Positions 1 through 8,039 of a stretch of DNA of 64,000 nucleotides are shown here, one piece after another. Source of the stretch: Paraburkholderia tropica (lineage in GTDB: Bacteria > Pseudomonadota > Gammaproteobacteria > Burkholderiales > Burkholderiaceae); contig NZ_FNZM01000006.1 in the NCBI RefSeq assembly GCF_900109265.1, positions 62,001 to 126,000 on the forward strand, read 5' to 3'. Numbering within the stretch: position 1 is the stretch's first letter; each line of letters starts with the position of its first letter. Under the pieces are notes generated by a model that ran no database searches, was not told where the DNA came from, and saw only the letters and a program-made list of their open reading frames with translations. The translations under genes and the position numbers were made by a program.

Positions 1-429
1 GTTCGACGTGCCGATCGCGCGCACCTTGCCCGCCTCCAGCAGTCGCACGAGCCCTTCGAACGCTTCCACGTAGCGGTTCTGATCGGGATTGGGCCAATGC
101 ACGAGCAGCAGGTCCAGATAGTCGAGACCCATGCGCTTGAGGCTCGCCTCGCAGGCCTCGCGCACGCCGTTCACGCTATGCCACTGGCGATTGAACTTGC
201 TGGTGACGAAGATCGACTCGCGCGCGATGCCCGACGCGCGAATGCCTTCGCCCACCCCCACTTCGTTGGCGTAGTTTTCCGCCGTATCGATCAGCCGATA
301 GCCGACCTGCAGGGCGCTCGCCACGGCTTTCGCCGCGCCGACGTCGTCGAGCGGCCAGGTGCCGAGACCGGTTTGCGGCATCTCCACGCCGTTGGCCAGT
401 TTGATGAGAGGCGCCGGATTGACTGTCAT
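1..429 (-). CDS. Aldo/keto reductase (partial, C-terminus outside window)
   Basis: The first 143 residues of an NAD(P)H-dependent aldo/keto reductase of the 2,5-diketogluconate reductase type, reducing aldehydes or ketones in the cytoplasm. The catalytic tetrad is visible: Asp48 and Tyr53 (DTAENY), Lys78 (VTSKF) and His111 (LLVHWPNP). The ATG at 427-429 gives a start (MTVNPAP) typical of the family. The rest of the barrel and the cofactor loop lie beyond position 1. It is transcribed away from the tetR gene at 592, and the shared 160-base control region holds an inverted repeat. The family call is firm; the substrate is unknown. Confidence 0.9.
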   Translation of the reverse strand, partial: MTVNPAPLIKLANGVEMPQTGLGTWPLDDVGAAKAVASALQVGYRLIDTAENYANEVGVGEGIRASGIARESIFVTSKFNRQWHSVNGVREACEASLKRMGLDYLDLLLVHWPNPDQNRYVEAFEGLVRLLEAGKVRAIGTSN

Positions 430-521
430 GAAAAGTTCCTTGAAACGTCCTTGGTAAAATGCGTGCAGCCGCGCGGGCCGCACGTCCCGCGTGCCAAAAA
501 CAAACCGCCTACCGCGGTCTC

Positions 522-551
522 CGGATACCCTCGCATACCGATGGGTATCCG
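522..551. promoter_or_regulatory. Inverted repeat operator candidate between aldo/keto reductase and tetR
   Basis: CGGATACCC (522-530) is repeated inverted as GGGTATCCG (543-551), 12 bases apart. An inner ATACC-GATG-GGTAT palindrome lies at 535-548. It sits 40 bases before the tetR start and between two divergent genes, so it could bind the TetR protein or the nearby HxlR protein. The repeat is seen; binding is inferred. Confidence 0.5.
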
Positions 552-591
552 CGTACCGGCCAGCCGAGGGCACTTGCGAAGGAATCCGCCC

Positions 592-1212
592 ATGCCCCGC
601 ATGACCCGTGAAGAAAGCCAGGCGCAGACGCGCGAGAAGCTTATCGGCGTCGCGCAGATGCTCTTCGCGCGCGACGGCTATGCCGCCACCTCGCTCGAAC
701 GCATTGCCGACGAAGCCGGCTACAGCAAAGGCGCCGTCTATTCGAATTTCGACGGCAAGGAAGCGCTGTTTCTCGACGTGCTCGATGCGCACGGCAAGAC
801 AAGCCTCGCCACCATCCTCGCGGCGCTGCACGACGCGCACACGCTCGACGATGCCATCGAACGCCTCGCGCGCTGGTCCGACAAGCAGTCGCGCACCGGC
901 AACTGGCCTTCACTGATCGTCGAATACGCGCGCCACGCCAAACCGGCCAGCGCGTTTCGCAAAGCCCAGGAAAAAGTGCTGCGCGCACAATGGCGCGCAC
1001 TCGGTGAGCGGCTGCTCGCGCTGACTTCCACTTCGGCCGGCACCACGCTCTCGCCCGAAACGGTCGGCGCGCTCGTGTTCGAGTTGACCTACGCGCCCGC
1101 GATGAGTTTCGTCAGCCAGCCCACTTCGGGCGATTTATTGCGTGTGGCGCTGCAAGGCGTGTTTGGCGCAAGCGCCGCGCCCGCTCCCGCAAGCAAGCGC
1201 ACGAAGCGCTGA
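592..1212 (+). CDS. TetR/AcrR family transcriptional regulator
   Basis: A 206-residue one-component repressor. The N-terminal helix-turn-helix is at about residues 14-60 (LIGVAQMLFARDGYAATS, then IADEAGYSKGAVYSNFDGKE), a clear TetR signature; the C-terminal ligand domain is not diagnostic. The ATG at 592 (MPRMTREES) is preferred; a second in-frame ATG lies at 601. It diverges from the aldo/keto reductase and is convergent with the SDR at 1230-1961. It probably controls the aldo/keto reductase and itself through the repeat at 522-551. The inducer is unknown. Confidence 0.9.
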   Translation: MPRMTREESQAQTREKLIGVAQMLFARDGYAATSLERIADEAGYSKGAVYSNFDGKEALFLDVLDAHGKTSLATILAALHDAHTLDDAIERLARWSDKQSRTGNWPSLIVEYARHAKPASAFRKAQEKVLRAQWRALGERLLALTSTSAGTTLSPETVGALVFELTYAPAMSFVSQPTSGDLLRVALQGVFGASAAPAPASKRTKR

Positions 1213-1229
1213 GCACGCGCAAGAAGCGC

Positions 1230-1961
1230 TCAGGAAACGAGCGTGACGCCGCCATCGACGGCAATCGTCTGGCCCGTCACGAAACCGTTGCCGATGAGAA
1301 AGAGATACGCGGCGGCCACTTCCTCGACTTTGGCGGTGCGCCCGAGCGGAATGAGCGAGGTGAAGCGCTGCTCGATCGCGTCCACGTCGCTTGCGGGCAG
1401 ATTGCGCCAGAGCGGCGTGCGCGTCCAGGTGGGCGCGACCGCATTCACGCGAGCACGCGGCGCCAGTTCCACGGCGAGCCCTTCGACCAAAGTGCGAATG
1501 GCGTCGTTACCGACAATCGCGCCCGACGCGTTGTGCGCCCGGCCGCCCGATCCCGCCGTAAACACGAGACTGCCGCCCTCGCGCAGACGCGGCGCGGCGT
1601 GACGCGCGAGCCGCAGATTGGCGTAGAACTTCTCCTCCACGGCCTGGCGAATGGTCTCGAGCGGCGCTTCGAGAAAGCCGCCGCCCATTGCGCCGCCCGC
1701 CATCGAGACGAGATGATCGAACGGTTCGATGCGCGCGAAAAAATCCGCTAGCGCGGCTTCGTCGGCGATATCGAGCGCGAGCGCGCTCACCGTGTCTTGC
1801 GGCGTGGCGAGCGCGGCCAGCGCCGCGTCACGCCGCTGCGCATCGCGGCCCGTGATGACGACCTGCGCACCGGCATCGCGCGCCATGCGGGCCACTTCAA
1901 AACCGAAGCCCGACGTACCGCCGACGATCACCACGCGTCGGCCCTTGAGTTGCGCTGTCAT
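1230..1961 (-). CDS. SDR-fold protein lacking the usual YxxxK pair
   Basis: A 243-residue Rossmann-fold protein of the short-chain dehydrogenase superfamily. The cofactor loop GGTSGFG (residues 14-20) and the C-terminal TGQTIAVDGG are typical. Aligning the conserved LAVELAP stretch places Ala148 and Asn152 where active SDRs have the catalytic Tyr and Lys. It may therefore be a non-canonical oxidoreductase or a binding protein. It lies downstream of hxlR on the same strand with 160 bases between, and its upstream region carries an AGTAT-CTGA-ATACT palindrome. The superfamily is certain; catalysis is doubtful. Confidence 0.85.
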   Translation of the reverse strand: MTAQLKGRRVVIVGGTSGFGFEVARMARDAGAQVVITGRDAQRRDAALAALATPQDTVSALALDIADEAALADFFARIEPFDHLVSMAGGAMGGGFLEAPLETIRQAVEEKFYANLRLARHAAPRLREGGSLVFTAGSGGRAHNASGAIVGNDAIRTLVEGLAVELAPRARVNAVAPTWTRTPLWRNLPASDVDAIEQRFTSLIPLGRTAKVEEVAAAYLFLIGNGFVTGQTIAVDGGVTLVS

Positions 1962-2022
1962 GTTTCACTCCCGATTCACGCCGCATTCCCGCGTTTCGCA
2001 GGCCTGCGCCGCTTCAGATTTT

Positions 2023-2048
2023 CAGATTCCAATGAGTATCTGAATACT
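2023..2048. promoter_or_regulatory. Palindrome upstream of the SDR gene
   Basis: Two overlapping symmetric elements: CAGAT...ATCTG (2023-2042) and the perfect AGTAT-CTGA-ATACT (2035-2048). They lie 62-87 bases before the SDR start, where an operator would be expected. The half site resembles the GTAT/ATAC halves beside hxlR and tetR. Regulatory use is inferred. Confidence 0.4.
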
Positions 2049-2121
2049 ACACCGAATTCCGAAACCGGATGGGAGGGGGAACAAGCCGCCAGGGCACCAG
2101 AGGAGAGTTTGACGCGCCCTC

Positions 2122-2523
2122 TTACCTTTCGCTCGCTTCGCTGGCAGCGCGCGCGTCGAATGCCGCGCGCGCGATATCGACGGCGTCGAGGTTGTGCAGC
2201 GTCCATGCATAGAGCGCCCTGAACGGCCCTTGCAGCGAACGCCCCAGTTGCGTGATCTCGTATTCGACCGCGACCGGCGACACTGGAATCACCCGGCGCG
2301 ACACCAGACCATTGCGCTCCAGACGGCGCAGACATTGCGTCAGCGCCTTCTGCGTAACGCCTTCCAGATGGCGCTTGATCGCGTTGAAACGCATCGGGCC
2401 CGCGTCGAGCACGGTCAGAATCATCATCGACCATTTGTCCGCGATCTGGTCGATCAGCAGACGGCTCGGACAGTCGACGGAAAAATGTTGGCGGCAATCG
2501 GGCTTGAGTGGCAAGGGCGACAT
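2122..2523 (-). CDS. HxlR family winged-helix regulator
   Basis: A 133-residue HxlR/MarR-like regulator. The HxlR pattern is clear: a Cys near the N-terminus, then IADKWSMMIL, MRFNAIKRHLEGVTQKALTQ and LRRLERNGLVSR with the wing after it. Cys10 and Cys18 flank the first helix; HxlR proteins such as YodB and HypR use such cysteines to sense quinones and electrophiles. The start at 2523 (MSPLPLKPD) is favoured over one 12 codons upstream because it leaves a proper control region. It diverges from the Old Yellow Enzyme gene at 2673, its likely target. The thiol-sensing role is inferred. Confidence 0.88.
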   Translation of the reverse strand: MSPLPLKPDCRQHFSVDCPSRLLIDQIADKWSMMILTVLDAGPMRFNAIKRHLEGVTQKALTQCLRRLERNGLVSRRVIPVSPVAVEYEITQLGRSLQGPFRALYAWTLHNLDAVDIARAAFDARAASEASER

Positions 2524-2540
2524 GGGGCAGGTTTCCTCGA

Positions 2541-2594
2541 GGATACCTAGGCGAAACAAAGTGCGTTCTTGACGCCAGGTATCCGGAATATACC
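2541..2594. promoter_or_regulatory. Operator candidates between hxlR and the Old Yellow Enzyme gene
   Basis: GGATACCT (2541-2548) is matched by the inverted AGGTATCC (2577-2584). The second arm also forms GGTAT-CCGGAAT-ATACC (2578-2594), a perfect 5-7-5 palindrome. HxlR proteins bind short symmetric sites of this size in divergent promoters. The same GGATACC/GGTATCC halves occur at 522-551. Confidence 0.5.
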
Positions 2595-2672
2595 ATTCGG
2601 GGTGCTGCGGGATTCAGCCGCAATTCAGACCGGCATGCGCGCATGCCCTTGACCTCCACGGAGCCCCACCCG

Positions 2673-3794
2673 ATGTCTTCATTTGCAACCGATGTCCTGT
2701 TTCAACCTTTCTCGGTCGGCTCGCTGACGCTGCCGAACCGTATCGTCATGGCGCCGATGACGCGCTCGTTCGCGGCGGACGGCATTCCCGGCCCGTCGAA
2801 CGCGGCCTACTACCGGCGTCGCGCGGAAGGCGGCGTCGGCCTGATCCTGTCGGAAGGCACGGTCGTGAACCGCCCCGCGTCGCGTAACCATCCGGGCATT
2901 CCGTTCTTCCACGGCGAGGCGGCGCTCGCGGGCTGGCAACACGTGATCGACGAAGTGCACGCAGCGGGCGGCCGCATGGGCCCGCAACTCTGGCACACGG
3001 GCGCGGTGAAAAGCTTCCTCACCGACTGGACGCCGGACGCGCCCGTCGAAAGCCCCTCGGGTCTCGACGCACCGGGCGTGGAGCGCGGCGTGGCGATGAG
3101 CGACGCCGATATCGCCGATACGATCGCCGCGTTCGCGCAAGCGGCCGCCGACGCCAAACGCCTCGGCTTCGACACGGTCGAACTGCACGGCGCGCACGGC
3201 TATCTGATCGACCAGTTCTTCTGGTCCGGCACGAACCGGCGCGACGACCGCTACGGCGGCCCGAGCATCGGCGAACGCGCGCGTTTCGCGGCGGAAATCA
3301 TCGCGGCCGTGCGCGCCGCCGTCGGCCCCGACTATCCGATCGTGATCCGCCTGAGTCAGTGGAAGCAGCAGGATTACAAGGCGCGCCTCGCGCCCTCGCC
3401 GCAGGAAATGGCGCAATGGCTCGAACCGCTCGTCGCGGCGGGCGCGAGCGTGCTGCATTGCTCGCAGCGCCGTTTCTGGGAGCCGGAATTCCCGGAAGTC
3501 GATGGCGAAAACGGCCTGAATTTCGCGGGCTGGGCCAAGAAGTTGACGGGCGCGGCCACGATCAGCGTCGGCTCGGTCGGTCTCTCGGGCGATTTCATGG
3601 GCGCGTTCGGCGGCGAAGGCTCGACGAGCGTCGGACTCGACCGCCTGGTCGAGCGGATGGAACGCGACGAGTTCGATCTGATCGCCGTGGGCCGCGCGCT
3701 CATCACCGATGCGTCATGGGCCGCCAAAGTGCGCTCGGGCGATGTCGACGGGCTGCGCGGCTTCGAACCGGCTTCGCTGCACGAACTGGTTTAA
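2673..3794 (+). CDS. NADH:flavin oxidoreductase, Old Yellow Enzyme family
   Basis: A 373-residue FMN-dependent ene-reductase that reduces activated C=C bonds of enones, quinones or nitro compounds with NAD(P)H. The N-terminal strand LPNRIVMAPMTRS, the barrel motif HGAHGYLIDQFFW with substrate-binding His172 and His175, and the following NRRDDRYGG are all intact. The C-terminal end VGRALITD is the usual FMN phosphate site. GGAG stands about 9 bases before the ATG at 2673. It diverges from hxlR, consistent with electrophile-induced expression. Family assignment is firm; the physiological substrate is unknown. Confidence 0.93.
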   Translation: MSSFATDVLFQPFSVGSLTLPNRIVMAPMTRSFAADGIPGPSNAAYYRRRAEGGVGLILSEGTVVNRPASRNHPGIPFFHGEAALAGWQHVIDEVHAAGGRMGPQLWHTGAVKSFLTDWTPDAPVESPSGLDAPGVERGVAMSDADIADTIAAFAQAAADAKRLGFDTVELHGAHGYLIDQFFWSGTNRRDDRYGGPSIGERARFAAEIIAAVRAAVGPDYPIVIRLSQWKQQDYKARLAPSPQEMAQWLEPLVAAGASVLHCSQRRFWEPEFPEVDGENGLNFAGWAKKLTGAATISVGSVGLSGDFMGAFGGEGSTSVGLDRLVERMERDEFDLIAVGRALITDASWAAKVRSGDVDGLRGFEPASLHELV

Positions 3795-3852
3795 TCGACG
3801 GCGCAGCGACAGCAGCAACAACGCGCCACGAGGCCATGTCCGGCAGAGCGTT

Positions 3853-4629
3853 TCATCGATAAAACTCCGATGGCGCAATGCCGAAATGCCGCTTGAACAT
3901 CGCGGCAAACGCGCTCTGACTCGTGTAGCCGAGATCGAGCGCGACCGCGACGATCTTCTCGCCGCTCGCAAGCCGCTCCAGCGCGAGAAAGAGCCGCGCG
4001 TGCTGTCGCCAGCGCCCCGGCGTCATGCCGGTTTCGCGCTGAAACGCACGATGCAGCGTGCGCTCGGCCATGCCCAGTTGCGCCGCCCAGGGCGCGAGTT
4101 CGTGCGGCGCGTCGGGCGTGTCGATGATCGCATCGCAGAGCTTGCGCAGGCGCGCGTCCTCGGGCCACGGCAAGTGCAGCGGCAGACGCTGGATCACCGT
4201 GAGTTCGGCCAGCAGCAAGCGCATCAGCAGATCGTCGCGGCTGCCGTGCGCGTAGTCGAACGGCACGTCCACGGCGCCGAGAATCAGCTCGCGCAGCAAG
4301 GGCGGCACGGCGATGACGCAACTGCCATACGGCAGATCCGGCGCCGCGTGCGGCTCCACGAACACGGTCCGCATGCGCACGTTGCCGCTCATGCGGACCG
4401 TGTGTTCGAGCCCGGCGTCGATCCAGACCGCGCGCGTGGGCGGCACGACCCAGCGGCCCGCCTGCGCCTCGATCAGCATCACCCCCTCGACCGCATAGAG
4501 CAGTTGCGCACGCCGATGCCGATGCGTGGCGACGAACGCGCCGTGCGGATAGTCGGCGGCGAGCGCCGCGAGCGGCATGGGCGTGTCTTCGAACGGGACG
4601 TGGACGTCCGGCGGCGGAATAGCGGGCAT
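3853..4629 (-). CDS. AraC family regulator with cupin sensor domain
   Basis: A 258-residue regulator. Residues about 15-110 form a cupin-like ligand domain (THRHRRAQLLYAVEG, WVVPPTRAVWI) and residues about 155-258 carry the two AraC helix-turn-helix units (LGMAERTLHRAFQRETGMTPGRWRQ, then IVAVALDLGYTSQSAFAAMFKRHFG). It diverges from the EamA exporter at 4782, so control of that exporter is the natural guess. The gene ends 58 bases from the convergent Old Yellow Enzyme gene. Confidence 0.92.
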   Translation of the reverse strand: MPAIPPPDVHVPFEDTPMPLAALAADYPHGAFVATHRHRRAQLLYAVEGVMLIEAQAGRWVVPPTRAVWIDAGLEHTVRMSGNVRMRTVFVEPHAAPDLPYGSCVIAVPPLLRELILGAVDVPFDYAHGSRDDLLMRLLLAELTVIQRLPLHLPWPEDARLRKLCDAIIDTPDAPHELAPWAAQLGMAERTLHRAFQRETGMTPGRWRQHARLFLALERLASGEKIVAVALDLGYTSQSAFAAMFKRHFGIAPSEFYR

Positions 4630-4781
4630 CGGCGGGAGGGGGTGAAAAACCGGTTGAAAACCGAGTTGGCAGTTTCACGACAGATCGTGCCATTTTAGCG
4701 CGAGACAGACCACCGTTACGACGCGCATGCTCGGGGCTCGCTGCTTCCTTCCACCGCTGCCCCCTGAACCACGAGGCCCGC

Positions 4782-5726
4782 ATGCCTGCTCCCTCTTCGC
4801 GCTCCGCGCTCCCTTCGCTGTTCCCGATCGTCGCGATTGCACTGTGGTCCGGCAACGTCATGGTGTCGCGCCTGTCCGCGCACACCATCGATCCCTACGC
4901 GATCACCTTCTGGCGTCTCGTGCTCGCCGTCGCGCTGATGAGCCTTTTCGTGCCGGCCGCCGCCTGGCGCAACCGCGCCGCCATCGTCCCGCAATTGCCG
5001 AAGCTCGCTTTTCTCGGCCTGCTCGCGATGGCGCTGTTCCAGTGCCTCTCCTACGAAGCCGCGAAAACGACCACGGCCACCAATATGGCGATCATGACCG
5101 CGCTCGTGCCGCTGCTGACGATGCTGCTCTCGGTCGCGCTGCTCGGCGAAACGCCGACCGCGGGCATGGCGGCGGGCGGCGTGCTGTCGTTCGCGGGTCT
5201 CGTCTGGCTGATCACCGGCGGCAATCCGCCCGCCCTGCTCGCGGGCGGCGTCCACCCCGGCGATCTGCTGATGCTCGGCGCGGGCGCCGCCTACGCGCTC
5301 TATGGCGTGCTGCTGCGGCGCTGGCACGTGGGCCTGCCGTCGTGGCAATCGACCTATTTTCAGGCGATCGCGGCGCTGCTCGTCATGTTGATCCTGATGT
5401 TGCGCCTGCCGCTCGCCGATGCGCTGCCCAATCGCGCGAGCCTGCCGCTGATCGCTTACGCGGGCTCGCTCGCCTCGGTCGTGCTGCCGTTCTTCTGGAT
5501 GCAGGGCGTGAAGCATCTCGGCCCGAACCGCTGCAGCATGTATATGAATCTGCTGCCCGTGTTCACGGCGGTGCTGGCCGTCGGCTGTTTCGGCGAGCGG
5601 CTGCATGCGTATCACCTGCTCGGTGGCGGCGTGGCGCTCGCGGGCGTGCTGCTCGCGCAGACGTGGCGCGCGCCGCTGTCGGTCCGGCGCGTGGCCACGA
5701 TGCCGCGCGAACCGTCCTGCGATTGA
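4782..5726 (+). CDS. EamA/DMT family inner-membrane transporter
   Basis: A 314-residue membrane protein with about ten hydrophobic helices in two EamA repeats (residues about 10-145 and 155-290). It begins with the FPIVAIALWSGNVMVSRL and FWRLVLAVALMSL features common to RhaT/YdcZ-like DMT exporters. Such proteins usually export amino acids or metabolites. The ATG at 4782 follows within 160 bases of the divergent AraC gene. It is convergent with the gene at 5745-6989, with only 18 bases between the stops. The substrate cannot be read from sequence. Confidence 0.9.
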   Translation: MPAPSSRSALPSLFPIVAIALWSGNVMVSRLSAHTIDPYAITFWRLVLAVALMSLFVPAAAWRNRAAIVPQLPKLAFLGLLAMALFQCLSYEAAKTTTATNMAIMTALVPLLTMLLSVALLGETPTAGMAAGGVLSFAGLVWLITGGNPPALLAGGVHPGDLLMLGAGAAYALYGVLLRRWHVGLPSWQSTYFQAIAALLVMLILMLRLPLADALPNRASLPLIAYAGSLASVVLPFFWMQGVKHLGPNRCSMYMNLLPVFTAVLAVGCFGERLHAYHLLGGGVALAGVLLAQTWRAPLSVRRVATMPREPSCD

Positions 5727-5744
5727 GCCGTGACGACGCGCGAT

Positions 5745-6989
5745 TTACAGCCCGACGCCCATTTGCGCGCGCCCAATCGCCGTGAGATCGTCGAGACGCG
5801 CGCGGCCGGTGAAATTCACTTCGAAATGGTCGGCGGGAAAATCGGGCGGACTGTCTCCGTCGATGAAACTCGGCAGTTGACGCCGTAAATAAGCGTCGTT
5901 TTTCGCGCACGCGGGCAGCGAGGCGATATACATCACGTTGCTGTAACCGCTGCCGCGATGCGCGTCCTCGACCGCGTGAATCACGTCGCTGTGCCAGAAC
6001 ACGGTGTCGCCGGGCTGCATCAGCGGGATCGACGAAAGCGCGCGGAACAGCGGCGCGTGATACGCCGCCTTGATCGACAGCGCGCGGCCCGGCATGGCGC
6101 CGCAGAGGTCGTCGTCGGCGATATCGTCCTGCAGCGCGCGCAGCAGGATGTAGACCATGGCGCTGGCGATCGGCACGAGTTGCAGCGTGCCGTCGCCCGG
6201 CCCCTGCTGCGTCAGCGCGGTCCAGCCCTGGAAGGTGCGGAACATCGAGCACACGGCGGGCGAGGCGATTTCCTCGACCTCCGTGCGCCAGGCCGCGTCG
6301 AACGGATCGTAAGCGCGCCAGTTGCCGGAAAACACCTCGCGATAGACCTTGCGGAAATTCGGCTCGATCCAGCGCTCGACCGAGCCGCCATCGCAATGCG
6401 CCGACAAGCCCAGCGATTCCGAACCCGGCGGACGCCGGCGCAAACGGTCCGCGTAAACCGGCACGCGGTCGGGATCGAAATGCACGCGCCCTTCGCTTTC
6501 GCTGCGCCAGAGCCGGTTCAGAAAAACGCGCGCCTGCGTGAGTTCCGCAGACTGGCGCGCCAGCACTTGCGGCTTCGACCAGTACACGCCGTAAATCTGC
6601 GGCTTGCTGGAAGCCAGTTGTCCGAAGTATCGATCCTCCGCGCGGTTTTCGAGCTTCTTGTCGAGGCGATTGCGCTCGACATAGTCGGCGATATCGCGGT
6701 CCCATTGCTCGACGCGCGCGCGATCGAACACGTTGCGGATCACGCACGCGCCGCGCGTTTTCACGTTCGCGATCTGCTCCACGCTTACGCGGCCGGCCGC
6801 GATATCGTCGAAGCGGATCTCGGGAATCACCGGCTCGCCGCGCTCGCGCAGCGCCGCGATGCGCTCGGCCTGCGCGATCATGTCCGCCTCGACTTCGGCG
6901 AACACCTCGCGATAGTTGGGCAGCCGCTCGCGAAGTTCATTCTTTGCGGCGCGAATGGCGCCTGGGAGGTCATCGATCTGCAGGGGCAT
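5745..6989 (-). CDS. DUF1479 / YbiU-like putative non-haem iron oxygenase
   Basis: A 414-residue protein matching the YbiU/DUF1479 family in length (E. coli YbiU is about 420 residues) and in motifs such as IPEIRFDDIAAG near the N-terminus. SAHCDGG in the middle and HSDVIHAVE near residue 340 look like the HxD...H metal triad of a 2-oxoglutarate-type double-stranded beta-helix oxygenase. The reaction is unknown. It is a monocistronic minus-strand gene with a 230-base upstream region. The family call rests on recalled resemblance, the iron triad on inspection. Confidence 0.8.
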   Translation of the reverse strand: MPLQIDDLPGAIRAAKNELRERLPNYREVFAEVEADMIAQAERIAALRERGEPVIPEIRFDDIAAGRVSVEQIANVKTRGACVIRNVFDRARVEQWDRDIADYVERNRLDKKLENRAEDRYFGQLASSKPQIYGVYWSKPQVLARQSAELTQARVFLNRLWRSESEGRVHFDPDRVPVYADRLRRRPPGSESLGLSAHCDGGSVERWIEPNFRKVYREVFSGNWRAYDPFDAAWRTEVEEIASPAVCSMFRTFQGWTALTQQGPGDGTLQLVPIASAMVYILLRALQDDIADDDLCGAMPGRALSIKAAYHAPLFRALSSIPLMQPGDTVFWHSDVIHAVEDAHRGSGYSNVMYIASLPACAKNDAYLRRQLPSFIDGDSPPDFPADHFEVNFTGRARLDDLTAIGRAQMGVGL

Positions 6990-7222
6990 GCGCGTCTCCG
7001 TGTTGTGTTGTCGTCTTTATCGGCCCTAGCTTACGTGAGCGGCGAACGAAGCGAAAGCGCGTGGCGCCGGGGCGCGATCCGGCGCGGATATTGCGGGGTG
7101 TTATTCATTTCCGGCAAGGCCGCGAGGTAGTATCACGGACCGAGGGGATTCGACACGTTTCCCGCAGCCGATACTGTCTTTGCGATGCTGTTCAAGCGGC
7201 GCATTCAACCACGAGATACACC

Positions 7223-7606
7223 ATGACCACGACATTCGACGCGGCCACGACAGCGGCGATTGCCGCGTTTGCCCAACTGGACTTCTACACGGCCGTGCAG
7301 GCGATGCGCGCCGAGGCCGACTACGACCGCGAGCGCGACCAATGGCTCACGGACTACATCGAGGAGCGTGGCGGCGGCGCGGACGACGCCGAGTACGACG
7401 CGCTGCACGCGCAAGCCCAGGCGACGCCGGAATATGCGCAATTCATCGAAACCGTGCGCAAGGAATTGCAGGAATACTTCGGCGTGACCGGCGAGCAACT
7501 GGACTGGATCATCGTGCTGCGCGACGACGAAAGCGACGCACTCTGGGCGGAGGTCAACCGCCAGCGGACCGCGCTCGGCACCGGCGAAGTGCGCGGCGAT
7601 CTCTGA
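7223..7606 (+). CDS. Small acidic hypothetical protein
   Basis: A 127-residue protein I do not recognise. It is rich in Asp, Glu and Ala and looks wholly helical, with no signal peptide and no Cys. The central part is strongly acidic (IEERGGGADDAEYDALHAQ), and the C-terminal half has alternating charged and hydrophobic residues (LQEYFGVTGEQLDWIIVLRDDESDALW). Its codon use matches the neighbours. It stands alone between the divergently read 5745-6989 gene and acnB. A cytoplasmic soluble protein seems likely. Confidence 0.7.
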   Translation: MTTTFDAATTAAIAAFAQLDFYTAVQAMRAEADYDRERDQWLTDYIEERGGGADDAEYDALHAQAQATPEYAQFIETVRKELQEYFGVTGEQLDWIIVLRDDESDALWAEVNRQRTALGTGEVRGDL

Positions 7607-7900
7607 GCGTGGCGGAGGCCGTCGCGCAGCAAACCTTACGTGACTTTCAGACGCGATTTCGACCGCCTCGCCCCACTTCTCACATGGTGGAATAACATAC
7701 CCATCCGGTAAATGTCCTTTCCGGATTCCGCTCTAAAATCGGGCCCGGATTGCCTTGCGGCGCGCGCGACGAATCCACCTGAATTCGTCCGCACAACAGA
7801 AAAATCCCGCTAAAACAGCGATCTATCGCAAATCGAACAAATCGCACGCTCCCGCCCGCCGCCCCACGCGCGGCCCCTCATCGCCAACCGCTCCGCCGAT
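7607..7900. other. Intergenic stretch before the acnB promoter
   Basis: No gene is supported here. It becomes less G+C rich from about 7690 and contains no convincing hairpin or RNA gene. It probably holds the end of the 7223 transcript and the upstream part of the acnB control region. Confidence 0.5.
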
Positions 7901-7904
7901 CAAC

Positions 7905-7955
7905 TCTTATATAAGACATAAGACATTTGACGATAGACGGCACAGCGATTAGAAT
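7905..7955 (+). promoter_or_regulatory. acnB promoter with operator-like palindrome
   Basis: TTGACG (7927-7932) and TAGAAT (7950-7955) are separated by exactly 17 bases, a near-consensus housekeeping promoter 85 bases before the acnB ATG. Just upstream is the 12-base palindrome TCTTATATAAGA (7905-7916), and ATAAGACAT occurs twice with 7-base period (7911-7919, 7918-7926). A GntR/FadR-type regulator is plausible, but no such gene is in the window. Confidence 0.7.
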
Positions 7956-8039
7956 CGCGGTCAAAGTAGTGGTAGTGCCCGGAATAGCCTCGGCGTGTCT
8001 GGAACGCCTTCCCCTGAAACGCAATACAGCAGGTCCCCC

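Noticed and set aside
97..591. Upstream extension of the TetR gene to position 97
   Set aside because: It would run antisense through the aldo/keto reductase and lacks regulator features; the helix-turn-helix begins right after 592.
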